From: Bernardetia sp. | GTDB taxonomy: Bacteria; Bacteroidota; Bacteroidia; Cytophagales; Bernardetiaceae | Direction: 5' to 3' | NCBI GenBank assembly: GCA_020630575.1 | Contig: JAHDBD010000001.1 | Coordinates: forward strand, 62,001-126,000 | DNA: 64,000 nt | Part shown: one piece after another, positions 8,679 to 18,860 of the stretch | How positions within the stretch are numbered: position 1 is the first letter of the stretch | Layout: each line of letters starts with the position of its first letter | Notes under the pieces: model-generated | Database searches by the model: none | What the model was told of the DNA's origin: nothing | What the model saw: only the letters and a program-made list of their open reading frames with translations | Position numbers and translations under genes: made by a program

Positions 8679-9134
8679 TTATTTGATAGTAAAAGTAGCT
8701 GTTAATCCAACAGAGAAATTTCTAGGTAATTTATGAACTCCAAAAATAGCTCTTGAATGAATGCCTTTATCTTCTAATATTTCTAAAAATAAATCAGAAG
8801 CTCCATTTACAACTTTCGGAGAATCATCCCATGTTTGATTGGATTGAAAGTAAGCATCTATATGATTTAGACCTATAATATTTTCAAAACCTATTTTGGA
8901 ATTGATTTGAGCTAAAACATTTAAAGCACATAATTTCATTGCTTCATATCCTTCTTGTGTGGAAATTTCATCTCCTAATCTACCTTGAAACTTATACTCT
9001 CCATCTAAGATTGGAAATTGAATAGCAATGTAGGCAATGTTTGCCCTTACATTTACAGATACATAAGTTCCCCCAGGAGTTGAAACAGAAGGAAGAGTTG
9101 CATTAGCTTTTTCTAAATTTTTTGTAATATTCAT
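8679..9134 (-). CDS. RidA/YjgF-family protein
   Basis: A 151-aa protein of the longer RidA-like group. It has SVNVRANIAYIAIQFP, GRLGDEISTQEGYEAMKLCALNVLAQI, then the conserved central FENIIGLNHIDAYF and a C-terminal HSRAIFGVHKLPRNFSV segment. The RAIFGVHKLP region corresponds to the RxAVGVxxLP signature. The catalytic arginine of classical RidA (an enamine/imine deaminase) appears to be the R of SRAIFG, so deaminase activity is possible but not certain in this subgroup. It lies 14 bp after the thioredoxin gene and 18 bp before the DUF6952 gene, implying co-transcription. Confidence 0.8.
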   Translation of the reverse strand: MNITKNLEKANATLPSVSTPGGTYVSVNVRANIAYIAIQFPILDGEYKFQGRLGDEISTQEGYEAMKLCALNVLAQINSKIGFENIIGLNHIDAYFQSNQTWDDSPKVVNGASDLFLEILEDKGIHSRAIFGVHKLPRNFSVGLTATFTIK

Positions 9135-9148
9135 AATTATACAAATTA

Positions 9149-9463
9149 TTACAATTTCTCTAAAAGCTCAATTATATTTTCTTCTTTGCTTGTAGAAAGA
9201 CCTTCTACCAATTCTCCATTTTTGAAAATAGCAAAATAAGGAAGGCTCTGAACTCCTGCTAAACCTCTAGCTTCTGGATTGTGTTCTGCATCAGTATCCA
9301 AAAAAGTAATTCCTTCAAAACGCTCATCGTTAGAAAGACGTTTGTACTTAGGTTTAATAAGTCTGCACGAACCACACCAACCTGCATAATATTTTACAAT
9401 TACTTTTTCGTTTTGGTTCAAATTTTCTTTTACGTTTGAGTCGTCTATGTCTATAACTGCCAT
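9149..9463 (-). CDS. thioredoxin-family protein (WCGSC active site)
   Basis: A 104-aa single-domain thioredoxin fold without a signal peptide, so cytoplasmic. The redox motif is AGWCGSCRLIKPKYK at about residues 28-42. The cis-proline loop is GVQSLPYFAIFKNGE at about residues 73-87. WCGSC rather than WCGPC is common in the Bacteroidota group that is linked to a peroxiredoxin and DUF6952. It is the first gene of a three-gene cluster with the RidA-like and DUF6952 genes. Confidence 0.9.
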   Translation of the reverse strand: MAVIDIDDSNVKENLNQNEKVIVKYYAGWCGSCRLIKPKYKRLSNDERFEGITFLDTDAEHNPEARGLAGVQSLPYFAIFKNGELVEGLSTSKEENIIELLEKL

Positions 9464-9647
9464 AATAATAAAGTTAGATTTTAGATTTCAGAAGTTAGAA
9501 GTAAAACCAAATAAAATCTGAAGTGAGAATAATATTTTGCAAATTTACGAACAAAAAACGAAATAGTTTTTTGTCCATTCTAAATATCTTTTGTGAAATG
9601 GTTATGTTTTGGAATATTTGGGTGGGATAAATTTTGATTATTAAGGT

Positions 9648-10133
9648 TTATTCTTGATAGACTACTTCACCATTTTCAACCATGTACTCTCTCCACTTTC
9701 CATCTTTCCACTCTACTCCTTTTGTGTTTTTTTCAAGAAATGGAAATTTATAAAAAATAACTCTCAAATAATTCTCTTCTTTTTCATAATAAACCATTTT
9801 TACAAACTCTGTCAAATAAAGCTTAGAGGAAATATTATCAACACCTTCTACTTCTGAAATTATTTTGTTGAGTTCTTTTTCTTTGCAACTAAAGCAAGAT
9901 GCATTTCTATTAAAAGGGTGAAGCCAAAGGGAGTCATAACCAACATTATATCTACCTGTATATTTGTTTAACTCCTCACTTTGTATAAATCTAGTATGTT
10001 TGAACTCACGAACAATAGTTAGAATTTCATTCAATTCCTTTTTTCTATCTGCACCTTTCTTAATACAAGAAGACAAGAGCAATAAACTAGAGATAAAAAT
10101 CAATGAAAATGTAAAAGCATTTTTTTGTATCAT
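9648..10133 (-). CDS. hypothetical lipoprotein (161 aa)
   Basis: Residues 1-23 form an SPII signal peptide with lipobox LLSSC followed by IKKGADRK, so the protein should be lipid-anchored in the envelope. The mature part is charged and has a CFSC pair at about residues 81-84, which could bind metal or form a disulfide. The end (WKDGKWREYMVENGEVVYQE) is a small beta-rich segment. No family was recognised. It is divergent from rpoC across a 448-bp spacer. Confidence 0.7.
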   Translation of the reverse strand: MIQKNAFTFSLIFISSLLLLSSCIKKGADRKKELNEILTIVREFKHTRFIQSEELNKYTGRYNVGYDSLWLHPFNRNASCFSCKEKELNKIISEVEGVDNISSKLYLTEFVKMVYYEKEENYLRVIFYKFPFLEKNTKGVEWKDGKWREYMVENGEVVYQE

Positions 10134-10581
10134 TTTCTACTAATTTGGTTTAAAATTATATGCAAATTTACACAATAAAGATTACTACGTAATTTCAATG
10201 ATAGGAAGAAGTAGATTCTAATAAAAAAACAATCCGTGTTCTTGTATTCATTCATCATTTACATACAATTAATAATTCATTATTTCTATGATTGAGCTTC
10301 CATAACTTATCATACTTTTTACAACACCACCAAATTATGTATTTAGTTTCAAATCTAATATGTTTGCTTTTATTTTTTCCATATCTTTCAGTTCAAAGCT
10401 AACCCTCTTATTTCCAATTAGAAAGCAATAAGTAGAATTGATTTTCTAAAAAAAACTAAATTCTTCTCAAGGAATCCAAAAATCATCCTAACTACAAAAA
10501 TATTTCTTATAAAAAAAGGATTTTTCAAATTATTTTCCTACCTTTGTTGATTGTTACTCCAAATCCAAACCTGCATCGCCC
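10134..10581. other. 448-bp divergent spacer upstream of rpoC
   Basis: Noncoding and AT-rich. The only protein-like stretch is a start-less frame on the minus strand (10445 to 10335) reading NKRVSFELKDMEKIKANIL before a stop; it may be a gene fragment or chance. A TACCTTTG box at 10539-10546 lies 36 bases before the rpoC start and fits a -7 element. No ribosomal-protein or rpoB sequence is present. Confidence 0.4.
10539..10546 (+). promoter_or_regulatory. -7 promoter box (TACCTTTG) for rpoC
   Basis: An exact match to the Bacteroidota TAnnTTTG box, 36 bases before the rpoC ATG. No clear TTTG -33 box is seen at the usual distance; the region there is A/T-rich. Its presence means rpoC is probably transcribed from its own promoter. 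Confidence 0.5.
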
Positions 10582-13500
10582 ATGTCGTTCCAAAAGAACA
10601 GAAAGTTAAAAAACGATTTCAAGCGAATTACTATCAGCTTGGCATCTCCAGAATCTATTCTTAATAGTTCGTTCGGAGAAGTTACTCAACCAGAAACGAT
10701 TAATTATCGTACCTACAAACCCGAAATGGGAGGTCTTTTCTGTGAGCGTATCTTCGGACCTGTTAAAGATTGGGAGTGTCATTGTGGAAAGTACAAGCGA
10801 ATTCGCTATAAAGGAATTATCTGCGACCGTTGTGGCGTAGAAGTAACGGAAAAGAAAGTCCGTCGTGAGCGCATGGGACACATTCAACTTGTTGTTCCTG
10901 TGGCGCATATCTGGTATTTCCGTTCATTGCCTAATAAAATAGGTTACTTGCTCGGTCTACCAACTAAAAAATTAGATCAAATTATTTACTATGAGCGTTA
11001 TGCTGTAGTACAACCTGGTCCATTAGAAGATGAAGGATTACAACGTTTAGACTTCTTGACTGAAGACGAATATTTGGACATTATGGACAAATTACCTCGT
11101 GAAAATCAGCAAAAAGATGATAGCGATCCAACAAAATTCATCGCAAGAATGGGAGCAGAAGCAATTGTTATGCTTCTTGACCCAATCCGTTTAGATTTAG
11201 ATCAACTTTCGTATGATTTGCGTGCTGCTGCAATGAACGAAACTTCACAACAACGTAAGGCTGAAGCCTTGAAGCGTTTGCGTGTAGTGGAAGCATTCCG
11301 TGATGCCAAGTCTAGAAATGTTCCGAATGAGCCATCTTGGATGGTTATCAAAATGGTACCTGTTATTCCACCTGAATTGCGTCCTTTAGTTCCACTTGAT
11401 GGTGGACGTTTCGCAACTTCGGATTTGAATGACTTGTATCGTCGTGTTATTATTCGTAACAATCGTCTGAAAAGATTGATAGATATAAAAGCTCCTGAAG
11501 TAATTTTACGTAATGAAAAACGTATGCTTCAAGAAGCTGTTGATTCTCTTTTCGATAACTCTCGTAAAGTAAACGCTGTTCGTGGTGATGGAAACCGTGC
11601 ATTAAAATCACTTTCAGATATGCTCAAAGGTAAACAAGGACGTTTCCGTCAAAACCTTTTGGGTAAGCGTGTTGATTACTCGGGTCGTTCGGTAATCGTG
11701 GTAGGTCCAGAACTCAAACTTCATGAGTGTGGTCTTCCTAAAAATATGGCTGCCGAGCTATTTAAGCCGTTTGTAATTCGCAAACTTATTGAGCGTGGTA
11801 TTGTAAAGACAGTAAAATCAGCTAAGAAAATTGTTGATAGAAAAGACCCAGTTATTTGGGATATTTTGGAAAATGTATTGAAAGGACATCCAGTTCTCCT
11901 CAACCGTGCTCCTACATTGCACCGTTTGGGTATTCAAGCATTCCAACCAAAACTTATTGAAGGAAAAGCAATTCAGTTGCACCCGTTAGTTTGTACAGCA
12001 TTTAACGCCGATTTTGACGGTGACCAAATGGCTGTTCACGTTCCTTTGGGACAAGAAGCTGTTTTGGAAGCCTCTCTACTAATGCTTGCTTCTCATAATA
12101 TTCTTTCTCCTGCAAGTGGTAGTCCGATTACTGTACCTTCACAGGATATGGTTTTGGGTCTATATTTCTTGACAAAAGGAAGAAGAAGTATTCCAGAATT
12201 GAAAATTGAAGGAGAAGGCATGCGCTTTTACTCAGAAGAGGAAGTTGTAATGGCTCTCAATCATAAAGCTATATCTAAACATGCCTATATTTTCGTTCGT
12301 ACAAAAGTATTGAATGAGGATACAGGAGAGTTAGAATATAAAACTATCGAAACAGTAGCAGGACGTGTTTTATTTAACAAATGTGTTCCTGAAGAATCTG
12401 GCTATATTGATGAATTATTAAGTAAGAAAACACTTCAAAAAGTAATCTCTAAAATTGTTAAGCAAGTCGGTATGGCTCGTACTGCCGAATTCTTAGATGA
12501 GATTAAATTCTTAGGTTTTGATCAAGCTTACCGAGGTGGTCTTTCTATTGGTATCAATAATATTCCAGTTCCAGAAAATAAAGAGCGTTTAGTAGCAGAA
12601 GCTAAAGATGAAGTAGCAGCAATTACGCAAAACTACTACATGGGTCTGATTACTGATAACGAACGTTACAATCAAGTAATTGATATCTGGACAAAAGTAA
12701 ACCGTAGAATTACAGATGAATTGATGTTGCAGTTAGAAACTGACGAACAAGGATTCAACTCTATCTACATGATGATGCACTCAGGCGCACGTGGTTCTCG
12801 TGAGCAAATCCGTCAGTTAGGTGGTATGCGTGGTCTGATGGCGAAACCTCAAAAGAACTTACAAGGTTCGGTAGGGGAAATCATTGAAAACCCTATTCTT
12901 TCTAACTTTAAAGAAGGACTAGACGTTTTGGAATACTTTATCTCTACTCACGGTGCTCGTAAAGGTCTTGCAGATACAGCCCTTAAGACTGCCGATGCTG
13001 GTTACCTTACTCGTCGTTTGGTAGATGTTGCTCAAGATATTATTGTAAACGAAACTGATTGTGGAACTTTACGTGGATTGACAGTAACAGCTCTCAAAGA
13101 ACAAGAAGAGATTATCGAATCAATTTCTGACCGTATTTTGGGTAGAATATCATTGCATGATGTTTTCCATCCTGAAAATGAAGAACAAATTCTTATTGAA
13201 TCTGGCGAACTTATAGATGAAGTTTCTGCTAAGCGTGCTGAAGAAGCAGGTGTAGAAGCTGTAGAAATACGCTCTGTACTTACTTGTGAAACTCGCATTG
13301 GTGTTTGTGCTAAGTGTTACGGACGAAATCTTGCTTCTGGAAAATTAGTACAGCAGGGAGAATCAGTTGGTGTAATTGCTGCACAATCTATTGGAGAACC
13401 TGGTACACAGCTTACTCTTCGTACTTTCCACGTAGGTGGTACTGCTTCTAACATTGCAGCAGAACCAGTTATTAAGGCGAAAAAAGAAGGTAAAGTTGTT

Positions 13501-14976
13501 TTAGAAGAAATAAAAACAATAGATACACTTGATGAAGATGGCAAGAAAGCAAAAGTAGTTATGTCACGTACTGGTGAACTTCGTATCATCGATGTTGATA
13601 ATCCTTCTAAAACTTTAGCTTCTATCAATGTTCCTTACGGTTCATTCTTGACTGTAAAAGATGGACAATTAGTCAAAAAAGACGATGCTTTATATAGCTT
13701 TGATCCTTTTAATGCTGTTATCCTTTCTCAACAAGATGGAACAGTTCAATTTGAAGGTATTGAAGAAGGTATTACTTATAAAGAAGAGTCAGATGAGCAA
13801 ACTGGTTACCGTCAGAAAGTAATTATTGAAAGTAGAGACAAAACACGAAATCCAACTCTTACTGTTGTAAATGCAAAAGGAGAAGGAGCAAGTAGTAACG
13901 TTCCTGCTGGTGCTTATCTTTCTATTGAAGAAGGTCAGCAAGTTAGAGCTGGTCAGATTTTGGTAAAAATTCCTCGTTCAGTTTCTAAGAGTAGAGATAT
14001 TACAGGTGGTCTTCCACGTGTAACCGAACTTTTTGAAGCACGTAATCCTTCTAACCCAGCAGTAGTATCAGAAATTGATGGTATTGTAAGTTATGGTGGA
14101 ATCAAGCGTGGTAACAGAGAGATTTTTGTAGAATCTAAAAAAGATGGTATTATCAAAAAATACATGGTTCAGCTTTCTAAGCACATTCTTGTGCAGGAAA
14201 ATGACTTTGTAAAAGCAGGTATGCCACTTTCAGATGGTGCAATCACTCCAGCAGATATTTTGGCTATTAAAGGACCTACGGCTGTTCAGGAGTATTTGAC
14301 TAATGAAATCCAAGATGTATATCGCTTACAAGGTGTAAAAATCAATGATAAGCATATTGAGGTAATCGTTCGTCAAATGATGCAAAAAGTAGAGATTATC
14401 GATCCAGGTGATACGTATTTCTTACCGAACCAAATTGTAGATAAATTTGAAGTTCGTGCAGAAAATGATTCATTTATGGACAAGAAAATCGTTACTGATG
14501 TAGGAGAATCTACCAAACTTAAAGTAGGAATGATTCTGACAGCTCGTGAACTTAGAGATGAAAATTCTAGTCTGCGCCGTAGAGATATGAAAGTTGCTAA
14601 AGTGCGTGAAGCACAGCCAGCAGTTTCTAAACCTACATTACGTGGTATTACACAGGCATCTTTGGGTACGAAGAGTTTCATGTCAGCAGCCTCTTTCCAA
14701 GAGACTACGAAAGTATTGAGTGAAGCCTCTATACGTGGTAAATCTGATGATTTGATGGGCTTGAAAGAAAATGTAATTGTAGGACACCTTATTCCTGCAG
14801 GTACAGGTTTGCGTAAATATGAAGATCTTATTGTTTATGATGAGAACACATATAACAAACTTGAAAATTCATTAGCTGATGAGAATGTACAGTCTACTCG
14901 TACTGAAGCACAAATAAACCGTATGCGTTTAGAAGCCTTAGAAAAAGATGAAGAAACTACTGAAACAGTAGGATAA
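10582..14976 (+). CDS. rpoC: DNA-directed RNA polymerase subunit beta'
   Basis: At 1464 aa the length is normal for Bacteroidota. The N-terminal zinc ribbon [19 protein letters not shown] lies at about residues 69-87. The zipper/lid region ([18 protein letters not shown]) and the catalytic Mg loop [12 protein letters not shown] (about residues 473-484) are intact. The second zinc site is formed by [17 protein letters not shown]. The bridge and trigger region includes [16 protein letters not shown]. The C-terminus keeps [13 protein letters not shown]. It is the catalytic beta' subunit of RNA polymerase. Unusually, rpoB is not upstream: the nearest upstream gene is a divergent lipoprotein 448 bp away. 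Synonymous codons here are less AT-biased than in neighbours, consistent with high expression. A strong terminator follows 20 bases after the stop. Confidence 0.99.
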   Translation: MSFQKNRKLKNDFKRITISLASPESILNSSFGEVTQPETINYRTYKPEMGGLFCERIFGPVKDWECHCGKYKRIRYKGIICDRCGVEVTEKKVRRERMGHIQLVVPVAHIWYFRSLPNKIGYLLGLPTKKLDQIIYYERYAVVQPGPLEDEGLQRLDFLTEDEYLDIMDKLPRENQQKDDSDPTKFIARMGAEAIVMLLDPIRLDLDQLSYDLRAAAMNETSQQRKAEALKRLRVVEAFRDAKSRNVPNEPSWMVIKMVPVIPPELRPLVPLDGGRFATSDLNDLYRRVIIRNNRLKRLIDIKAPEVILRNEKRMLQEAVDSLFDNSRKVNAVRGDGNRALKSLSDMLKGKQGRFRQNLLGKRVDYSGRSVIVVGPELKLHECGLPKNMAAELFKPFVIRKLIERGIVKTVKSAKKIVDRKDPVIWDILENVLKGHPVLLNRAPTLHRLGIQAFQPKLIEGKAIQLHPLVCTAFNADFDGDQMAVHVPLGQEAVLEASLLMLASHNILSPASGSPITVPSQDMVLGLYFLTKGRRSIPELKIEGEGMRFYSEEEVVMALNHKAISKHAYIFVRTKVLNEDTGELEYKTIETVAGRVLFNKCVPEESGYIDELLSKKTLQKVISKIVKQVGMARTAEFLDEIKFLGFDQAYRGGLSIGINNIPVPENKERLVAEAKDEVAAITQNYYMGLITDNERYNQVIDIWTKVNRRITDELMLQLETDEQGFNSIYMMMHSGARGSREQIRQLGGMRGLMAKPQKNLQGSVGEIIENPILSNFKEGLDVLEYFISTHGARKGLADTALKTADAGYLTRRLVDVAQDIIVNETDCGTLRGLTVTALKEQEEIIESISDRILGRISLHDVFHPENEEQILIESGELIDEVSAKRAEEAGVEAVEIRSVLTCETRIGVCAKCYGRNLASGKLVQQGESVGVIAAQSIGEPGTQLTLRTFHVGGTASNIAAEPVIKAKKEGKVVLEEIKTIDTLDEDGKKAKVVMSRTGELRIIDVDNPSKTLASINVPYGSFLTVKDGQLVKKDDALYSFDPFNAVILSQQDGTVQFEGIEEGITYKEESDEQTGYRQKVIIESRDKTRNPTLTVVNAKGEGASSNVPAGAYLSIEEGQQVRAGQILVKIPRSVSKSRDITGGLPRVTELFEARNPSNPAVVSEIDGIVSYGGIKRGNREIFVESKKDGIIKKYMVQLSKHILVQENDFVKAGMPLSDGAITPADILAIKGPTAVQEYLTNEIQDVYRLQGVKINDKHIEVIVRQMMQKVEIIDPGDTYFLPNQIVDKFEVRAENDSFMDKKIVTDVGESTKLKVGMILTARELRDENSSLRRRDMKVAKVREAQPAVSKPTLRGITQASLGTKSFMSAASFQETTKVLSEASIRGKSDDLMGLKENVIVGHLIPAGTGLRKYEDLIVYDENTYNKLENSLADENVQSTRTEAQINRMRLEALEKDEETTETVG

Positions 14977-14995
14977 TTCTGAATTTATATAAAAC

Positions 14996-15035
14996 AAAAA
15001 GCCTTTCAAAATTTATTTTTTGAAAGGCTTTTTTC
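14996..15035. terminator. bidirectional terminator between rpoC and nrdB
   Basis: AAAAAGCCTTTCAAAA pairs with TTTTGAAAGGCTTTTTT around a six-base loop, giving a T-run on both strands. It serves rpoC (plus) and nrdB (minus), whose ends face each other. Confidence 0.9.
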
Positions 15036-15080
15036 ATACGTGTATTTTATTTTTATCTGTTTTTAGAGAACTAAAAGATA

Positions 15081-16076
15081 TTAAAAATCTTCATCTAAAG
15101 AAAACTTAGGAGAATCATCATTTGAGTTCATGACGCCTGCTTTTTGATATTCTGCAACACGTTTTTCAAAGAAATTTGTCTTTCCTTGCAAACTAATCAT
15201 TTCCATAAAAGGAAATGGGTTATGGCTGCCATATTGTTTTTCACAATTTAGTTCGCCTAATAATCTATCTGCTACAAATTCAATATACTGATTCATCAAA
15301 TCAGCATTCATTCCGATTAAACTTACAGGAATGGCATCTGTTACAAACTCTTGTTCAATTTTTACAGCATCTGTAATAATTTCGATGATACGTTCTTTTG
15401 GAAGTTTATTTTCAATGTAATTATTGTAAAGCAGACACGCAAAATCACAGTGCAAACCTTCATCACGAGAAATAAGCTCATTCGAAAAACTCAAGCCAGG
15501 CATTAAGCCACGCTTTTTGAGCCAAAAAATAGAGCAGAAAGAACCACTAAAAAAGATACCCTCAACAGCAGCAAAAGCAACCAAACGCTCAGCAAAATTA
15601 TCACTTTCAATCCATTTCAATGCCCAGTCTCCTTTTTTAGCAACACAGTCTAAGTTTTCTAGTGCATTGAATAAATAATCTTTTTCTTTTGTGCCTTTTA
15701 TATAGGTATCAATAAGAAGTGAATAGGTTTCTGCATGGATATTTTCCATCATTACTTGGAAGCCATAAAAACAACGAGCTTCTGGAAGCTGTACTTCCTT
15801 CATAAAATTAACTACTAAGTTTTCATTTACAATTCCGTCAGAAGCTGCAAAAAATGCAAGGACATGTTTTACAAAATGACGTTCGTTGTCGCTCATATTT
15901 TCCCAATCTTTCATGTCATTGGAAAGATCTATTTCTTCAGCAGTCCAGAAACTTGCCTCAGCTTGTTTGTACATTTGCCAAATATCGTCGTGTTTGATAG
16001 GAAAGAGGACAAAACGATTTGGATTTTCTGCAAGTAAAGGTTCGTGTAAAAGTTCTTTAGATGGTGTATTTGACAT
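15081..16076 (-). CDS. nrdB: ribonucleoside-diphosphate reductase class I beta subunit
   Basis: A 331-aa R2 protein. The di-iron ligands are visible in order: the Asp/Glu region around [21 protein letters not shown] (Glu, His and the radical Tyr at the same spacing as E. coli Y122), [11 protein letters not shown] (Glu) and [10 protein letters not shown] (Glu, His). The conserved C-terminal tail ending FSLDEDF would dock to NrdA. It makes the tyrosyl radical needed to reduce NDPs to dNDPs. No nrdA is next to it, so the two subunits are encoded apart or nrdA lies outside the window. A -7 box TACTTTTG is seen upstream. Confidence 0.96.
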   Translation of the reverse strand: MSNTPSKELLHEPLLAENPNRFVLFPIKHDDIWQMYKQAEASFWTAEEIDLSNDMKDWENMSDNERHFVKHVLAFFAASDGIVNENLVVNFMKEVQLPEARCFYGFQVMMENIHAETYSLLIDTYIKGTKEKDYLFNALENLDCVAKKGDWALKWIESDNFAERLVAFAAVEGIFFSGSFCSIFWLKKRGLMPGLSFSNELISRDEGLHCDFACLLYNNYIENKLPKERIIEIITDAVKIEQEFVTDAIPVSLIGMNADLMNQYIEFVADRLLGELNCEKQYGSHNPFPFMEMISLQGKTNFFEKRVAEYQKAGVMNSNDDSPKFSLDEDF

Positions 16077-16545
16077 AGAAAATGATTTTGATATTTATAT
16101 AAAAGGGCGCAAAAAACAGCCCTGTATTTGTTTAAAAAACGTTTATCAGATTTTAATTAGACTTTTTGGTCTTTAAAAAGTAAATGAATAGTGTAACAAC
16201 AAACTGTGAAACGAAAAGGGTTGCAAAAGTACGACATTATTTTTCTTTCCCTTACTTATATTCGTTTTTTTTGTTGATTTTAGTTTTGGCATGGATAGAT
16301 AGCTATTTAATAAACGAGAAATCTCTCCACATTATTCCCTCTACATTCTCACAATCTCATATTATTTTTCAATAGTTTGTGTATTTTTACAAAGGTCGAT
16401 ATTTTGATTTTATTTGAAGAATTTTTTTGAAATTAATCTCAAATTAATTTTTTTGTTCTTTTACAACCACCAAAATTTACACTACATAAAACCATTTTGG
16501 AAACAAAAAGTTGAATTTTAAAAACTAATCCATTCTATCTACTCT
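16077..16545. other. 469-bp divergent spacer nrdB / lipoprotein
   Basis: It holds the nrdB promoter candidate near 16224-16231 and T-rich sequence. A 63-codon open frame at 16184-16375 overlaps that promoter region and has no recognisable features, so it is not called. Nothing else was recognised. Confidence 0.4.
16224..16231 (-). promoter_or_regulatory. -7 promoter box (TACTTTTG) for nrdB
   Basis: The minus-strand TACTTTTG matches TAnnTTTG. It would give a leader of about 140 bases before the nrdB ATG. The -33 region is not clear. Confidence 0.4.
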
Positions 16546-17121
16546 ATGAAGTCTATTTTATATGTTTTTCTGATTCTTTTTCTCTCAACTTTCTTTTTTT
16601 CTTGTAATCCTGATAAAGAAAAACGAGTTTCTCCGACTGAACCAAAAAATTCTACTACTCAAAATTCAGTTTTATTTTTTAAAAATATGCGAAGTTTGGA
16701 TTATAACAAAAAAGATGAACCCAAACTAAAGCGGGAAATTTATGTACACGAAGATGCTAATAAAGATACTTTAGCTCCTGTTTTGAATATGACGATTGTT
16801 TATTTGTGGGATAAAGACAAAGCCTATATCATCACAGACCCAAATAAATATATTGAAGATTATTTTGATAAAAATAAAAATGACACATTCAAAATTAGAT
16901 GGAAAAACCCCAAAACAAAGGCACAAGGTACACTTTTTTATATTGCAGGACACGTCGATACGCAATACGAATTTGCAACACGTATTTACAACAGTCTTTT
17001 AGACAAACATGAGTTTTATATGTTACCTGATGAAATACCAATTTTGAATACTGAAAAAGAACGAGAAACTTTCCGTATTACGATGATGGATTATTATCGA
17101 TTAGTGGGGGTTTTTAGGTAG
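16546..17121 (+). CDS. hypothetical lipoprotein (191 aa)
   Basis: The first 20 residues are an SPII signal with lipobox TFFFSC, then NPDKEKR, so the product should be an envelope lipoprotein. The mature part is lysine- and acid-rich with a compact C-terminal domain (AYIITDPNKYIEDYF, TLFYIAGHVDTQYEFATRIY, YYRLVGVF). No conserved family was recognised. The frame is complete and monocistronic. Confidence 0.7.
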   Translation: MKSILYVFLILFLSTFFFSCNPDKEKRVSPTEPKNSTTQNSVLFFKNMRSLDYNKKDEPKLKREIYVHEDANKDTLAPVLNMTIVYLWDKDKAYIITDPNKYIEDYFDKNKNDTFKIRWKNPKTKAQGTLFYIAGHVDTQYEFATRIYNSLLDKHEFYMLPDEIPILNTEKERETFRITMMDYYRLVGVFR

Positions 17122-17428
17122 GTTATTTTTTTTTGAAAATTAGTTGTGTTAGAAAAATATAATCATTCATAAAATCATACACTACTAAAAATAATTTTTC
17201 TCTACCAAAAACGAACTAAATAAATATTTATAGGACTTTTTTATATTTAATTATACTTTTTTATTAAAAAAGTTTTTTTTAAGTGCTTTTATGTAACAAG
17301 GTGTCAAAATATCAAAAATGTTAATTTGGAAGGGAATGATTCTTTAGCGTACATTTGCATCAAGAAATCTAGCTAGTTATTCTTTTTGTGCTTTTTATAA
17401 ACAAAACCCTTTTTTTTAAAATAAAAAA
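17122..17428 (+). other. 307-bp upstream region of the phase-variable lipoprotein
   Basis: AT-rich and without genes. It contains one good promoter (17325-17357) and long T and A runs just before the ATG at 17429, including an eight-T tract at about 17410-17417 and a seven-A tract at 17423-17429, which could add further slippage. Confidence 0.5.
17325..17357 (+). promoter_or_regulatory. Bacteroidota promoter TTTG-N21-TACATTTG
   Basis: TTTG at 17325-17328 and TACATTTG at 17350-17357 match both promoter boxes. Start of transcription would fall near 17363, so the transcript begins about 65 bases before the ATG at 17429. This favours that ATG as the original start of the lipoprotein. Confidence 0.65.
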
Positions 17429-17488
17429 ATGAAGCTTAAACTTAGTTTTTGTAATTCAATTCAATTCAATTCAATAGTAAATCACTGA
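17429..17488 (+). CDS. 19-codon leader frame created by the repeat tract (true lipoprotein start, currently out of frame)
   Basis: ATG at 17429 follows an A-rich stretch typical of start sites here. It reads MKLKLSFC, enters the AATTC repeats, and hits TGA at 17486-17488. With one AATTC unit fewer (3) or two more (6), the same ATG would read into ...NSKSLKTLAFLSLVCILSAC, a complete lipoprotein signal peptide, and on through the 422-codon gene. At four copies the frame is off. Confidence 0.6.
   Translation: MKLKLSFCNSIQFNSIVNH
17453..17475 (+). repeat. AATTC pentanucleotide tandem repeat (4 copies plus AAT)
   Basis: Four perfect AATTC units (17453-17472) plus AAT, eight codons after an ATG and just before a signal-peptide-coding stretch. 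Five-base units change the reading frame when copies are gained or lost, so slipped-strand mispairing could switch the gene. Confidence 0.8.
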
Positions 17489-17508
17489 AAACTCTTGCGT
17501 TTTTATCA

Positions 17509-18777
17509 TTGGTTTGTATTTTAAGTGCGTGTGATAATGTAACTGACAAGTTAGAAGAAATACAAGTTGATAATCAAGAGTTATCACTACAAAAATTTGA
17601 ATCCGATAATAAATTTGATCAAGAAAACGAAAATAATTTTAAAGATATTCGCAGTGTGGGAAGCATTATTTCTCCTTTAATGGAAAGTAAAGATTATTCT
17701 TTCCTTTATGAAATTCTTGCAGCTATTAAGTCTAAATATTATTTAGATGAAATGGTGTTTTTAGGAGATTTATTAGATAACCATTCTGAGTTATATGCTT
17801 ATGAACCTTTTATAAAAGAGAACAAATATGATGGTCAGTTTAAGAAATTTTTTGAGGAAACTTCGGGTAATTTGAAATTATCTGAAAAAATAAATGGAGA
17901 TGTTACCTTTTATCTTCCTTATTCTGAAGATCATTTGGATAAAGATATAAAATCAACATTAGATCAAACAGGTGTAACTATTGTTTTAGTTCAAGTAGAA
18001 GCAGCCGATGTAGCTTCTGGACTTCGCTATTATGATGGAAAAGTAGAAAAAGTAAGAGTAGACGAAGATTATGTAATAAATAATTTGACTCTAATCATTG
18101 GAATGAATGAAGCTAGAGATAAAGCTATGACTTATAAATCAGCAATATCTACTATTAAAAACTCTACTAATTATGTAGAGCGAACAGAAGCTGTAATGCA
18201 AGTTTCCACTAGCCAAGCTATATTGACGGTTCAACTAGATCCTCTAATTGGTACTATTAATTCTGGTGGTTCAGAAATTTATATGGGACGTATAAACGGA
18301 TATTTGAAATATGAAGGAAGTCAAATAAATAGTGTAGAAGGAGATATACGACCTATTAAGTTTACAAGAAAAGAAATTAAAGATAAGAAAGTTAAAGATG
18401 TCTTTGGTTATTGGGATTATGATTGGAATGAAGCAAATTTAGAGCAAGTTTATGCTGTTTGGGAGGACGATAAAAAAGCAACTAAAACAATTTCAGGAGC
18501 TTTAAAAACTACTATTAAAAAACTAACAGGAATAGAAATAGAAGCTAATATAGGTTATAGTGTTGTAGTAGAAACGAAAGATCCTATTGTTAGACAGTTA
18601 AAGCTTACTCGTAGAGCTTTTTTAGAAACTAATATACCAAAATCAACTTCTCCTTGTAGTGCATACCCTAATTTCAAAGATAAAAGATTTTTGCCTACAA
18701 CAGGCTTAAATTATTGGACACCTTTTGATTGTGGTGGTAGTTCTTGGTGGGTCTATACTTTACCTTATACTAAATAA
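17509..18777 (+). CDS. hypothetical lipoprotein, probably phase-variable, 5' end out of frame
   Basis: The open frame gives 422 aa from a TTG, starting VCILSACDN, so the lipobox LSAC is only seven residues from the start, too short for a signal peptide. In the same frame upstream, after a stop at 17452-17454, lies KSLKTLAFLSL, the rest of a normal signal peptide; its ATG at 17429 is in another frame because of the AATTC tract. The mature protein is acidic and has a beta-rich middle with two GTINSGGSE / YMGRINGYL-like strands, then a WDYDWNEANLEQVYAVW segment and a Trp-rich C-terminus. No family was recognised. An outer-membrane-like gene follows 84 bp downstream and may be co-transcribed. Confidence 0.7.
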   Translation: MVCILSACDNVTDKLEEIQVDNQELSLQKFESDNKFDQENENNFKDIRSVGSIISPLMESKDYSFLYEILAAIKSKYYLDEMVFLGDLLDNHSELYAYEPFIKENKYDGQFKKFFEETSGNLKLSEKINGDVTFYLPYSEDHLDKDIKSTLDQTGVTIVLVQVEAADVASGLRYYDGKVEKVRVDEDYVINNLTLIIGMNEARDKAMTYKSAISTIKNSTNYVERTEAVMQVSTSQAILTVQLDPLIGTINSGGSEIYMGRINGYLKYEGSQINSVEGDIRPIKFTRKEIKDKKVKDVFGYWDYDWNEANLEQVYAVWEDDKKATKTISGALKTTIKKLTGIEIEANIGYSVVVETKDPIVRQLKLTRRAFLETNIPKSTSPCSAYPNFKDKRFLPTTGLNYWTPFDCGGSSWWVYTLPYTK

Positions 18778-18860
18778 TTTCATATAAAATAATTTTATAA
18801 GCTACTTTATTTTTTAGTAGAGTAGTTTATATATTTAAAATTTAATAAATAATTATTAAT

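Noticed and set aside
10335-10445. Protein-like 36-codon stretch on the minus strand upstream of rpoC (contains VSFELKDMEKIKANIL)
   Set aside because: No start codon in the frame and too short to identify; it could be a gene fragment, but chance cannot be excluded.
16184-16375. 63-codon open frame with a hydrophobic middle
   Set aside because: It overlaps the likely nrdB promoter, is T-rich by composition and shows no signal peptide or family pattern.
17122-17428. Possible attachment site or tRNA remnant near the A/T homopolymer runs
   Set aside because: No direct repeat or integrase gene was seen; the sequence is explained as promoter and leader.
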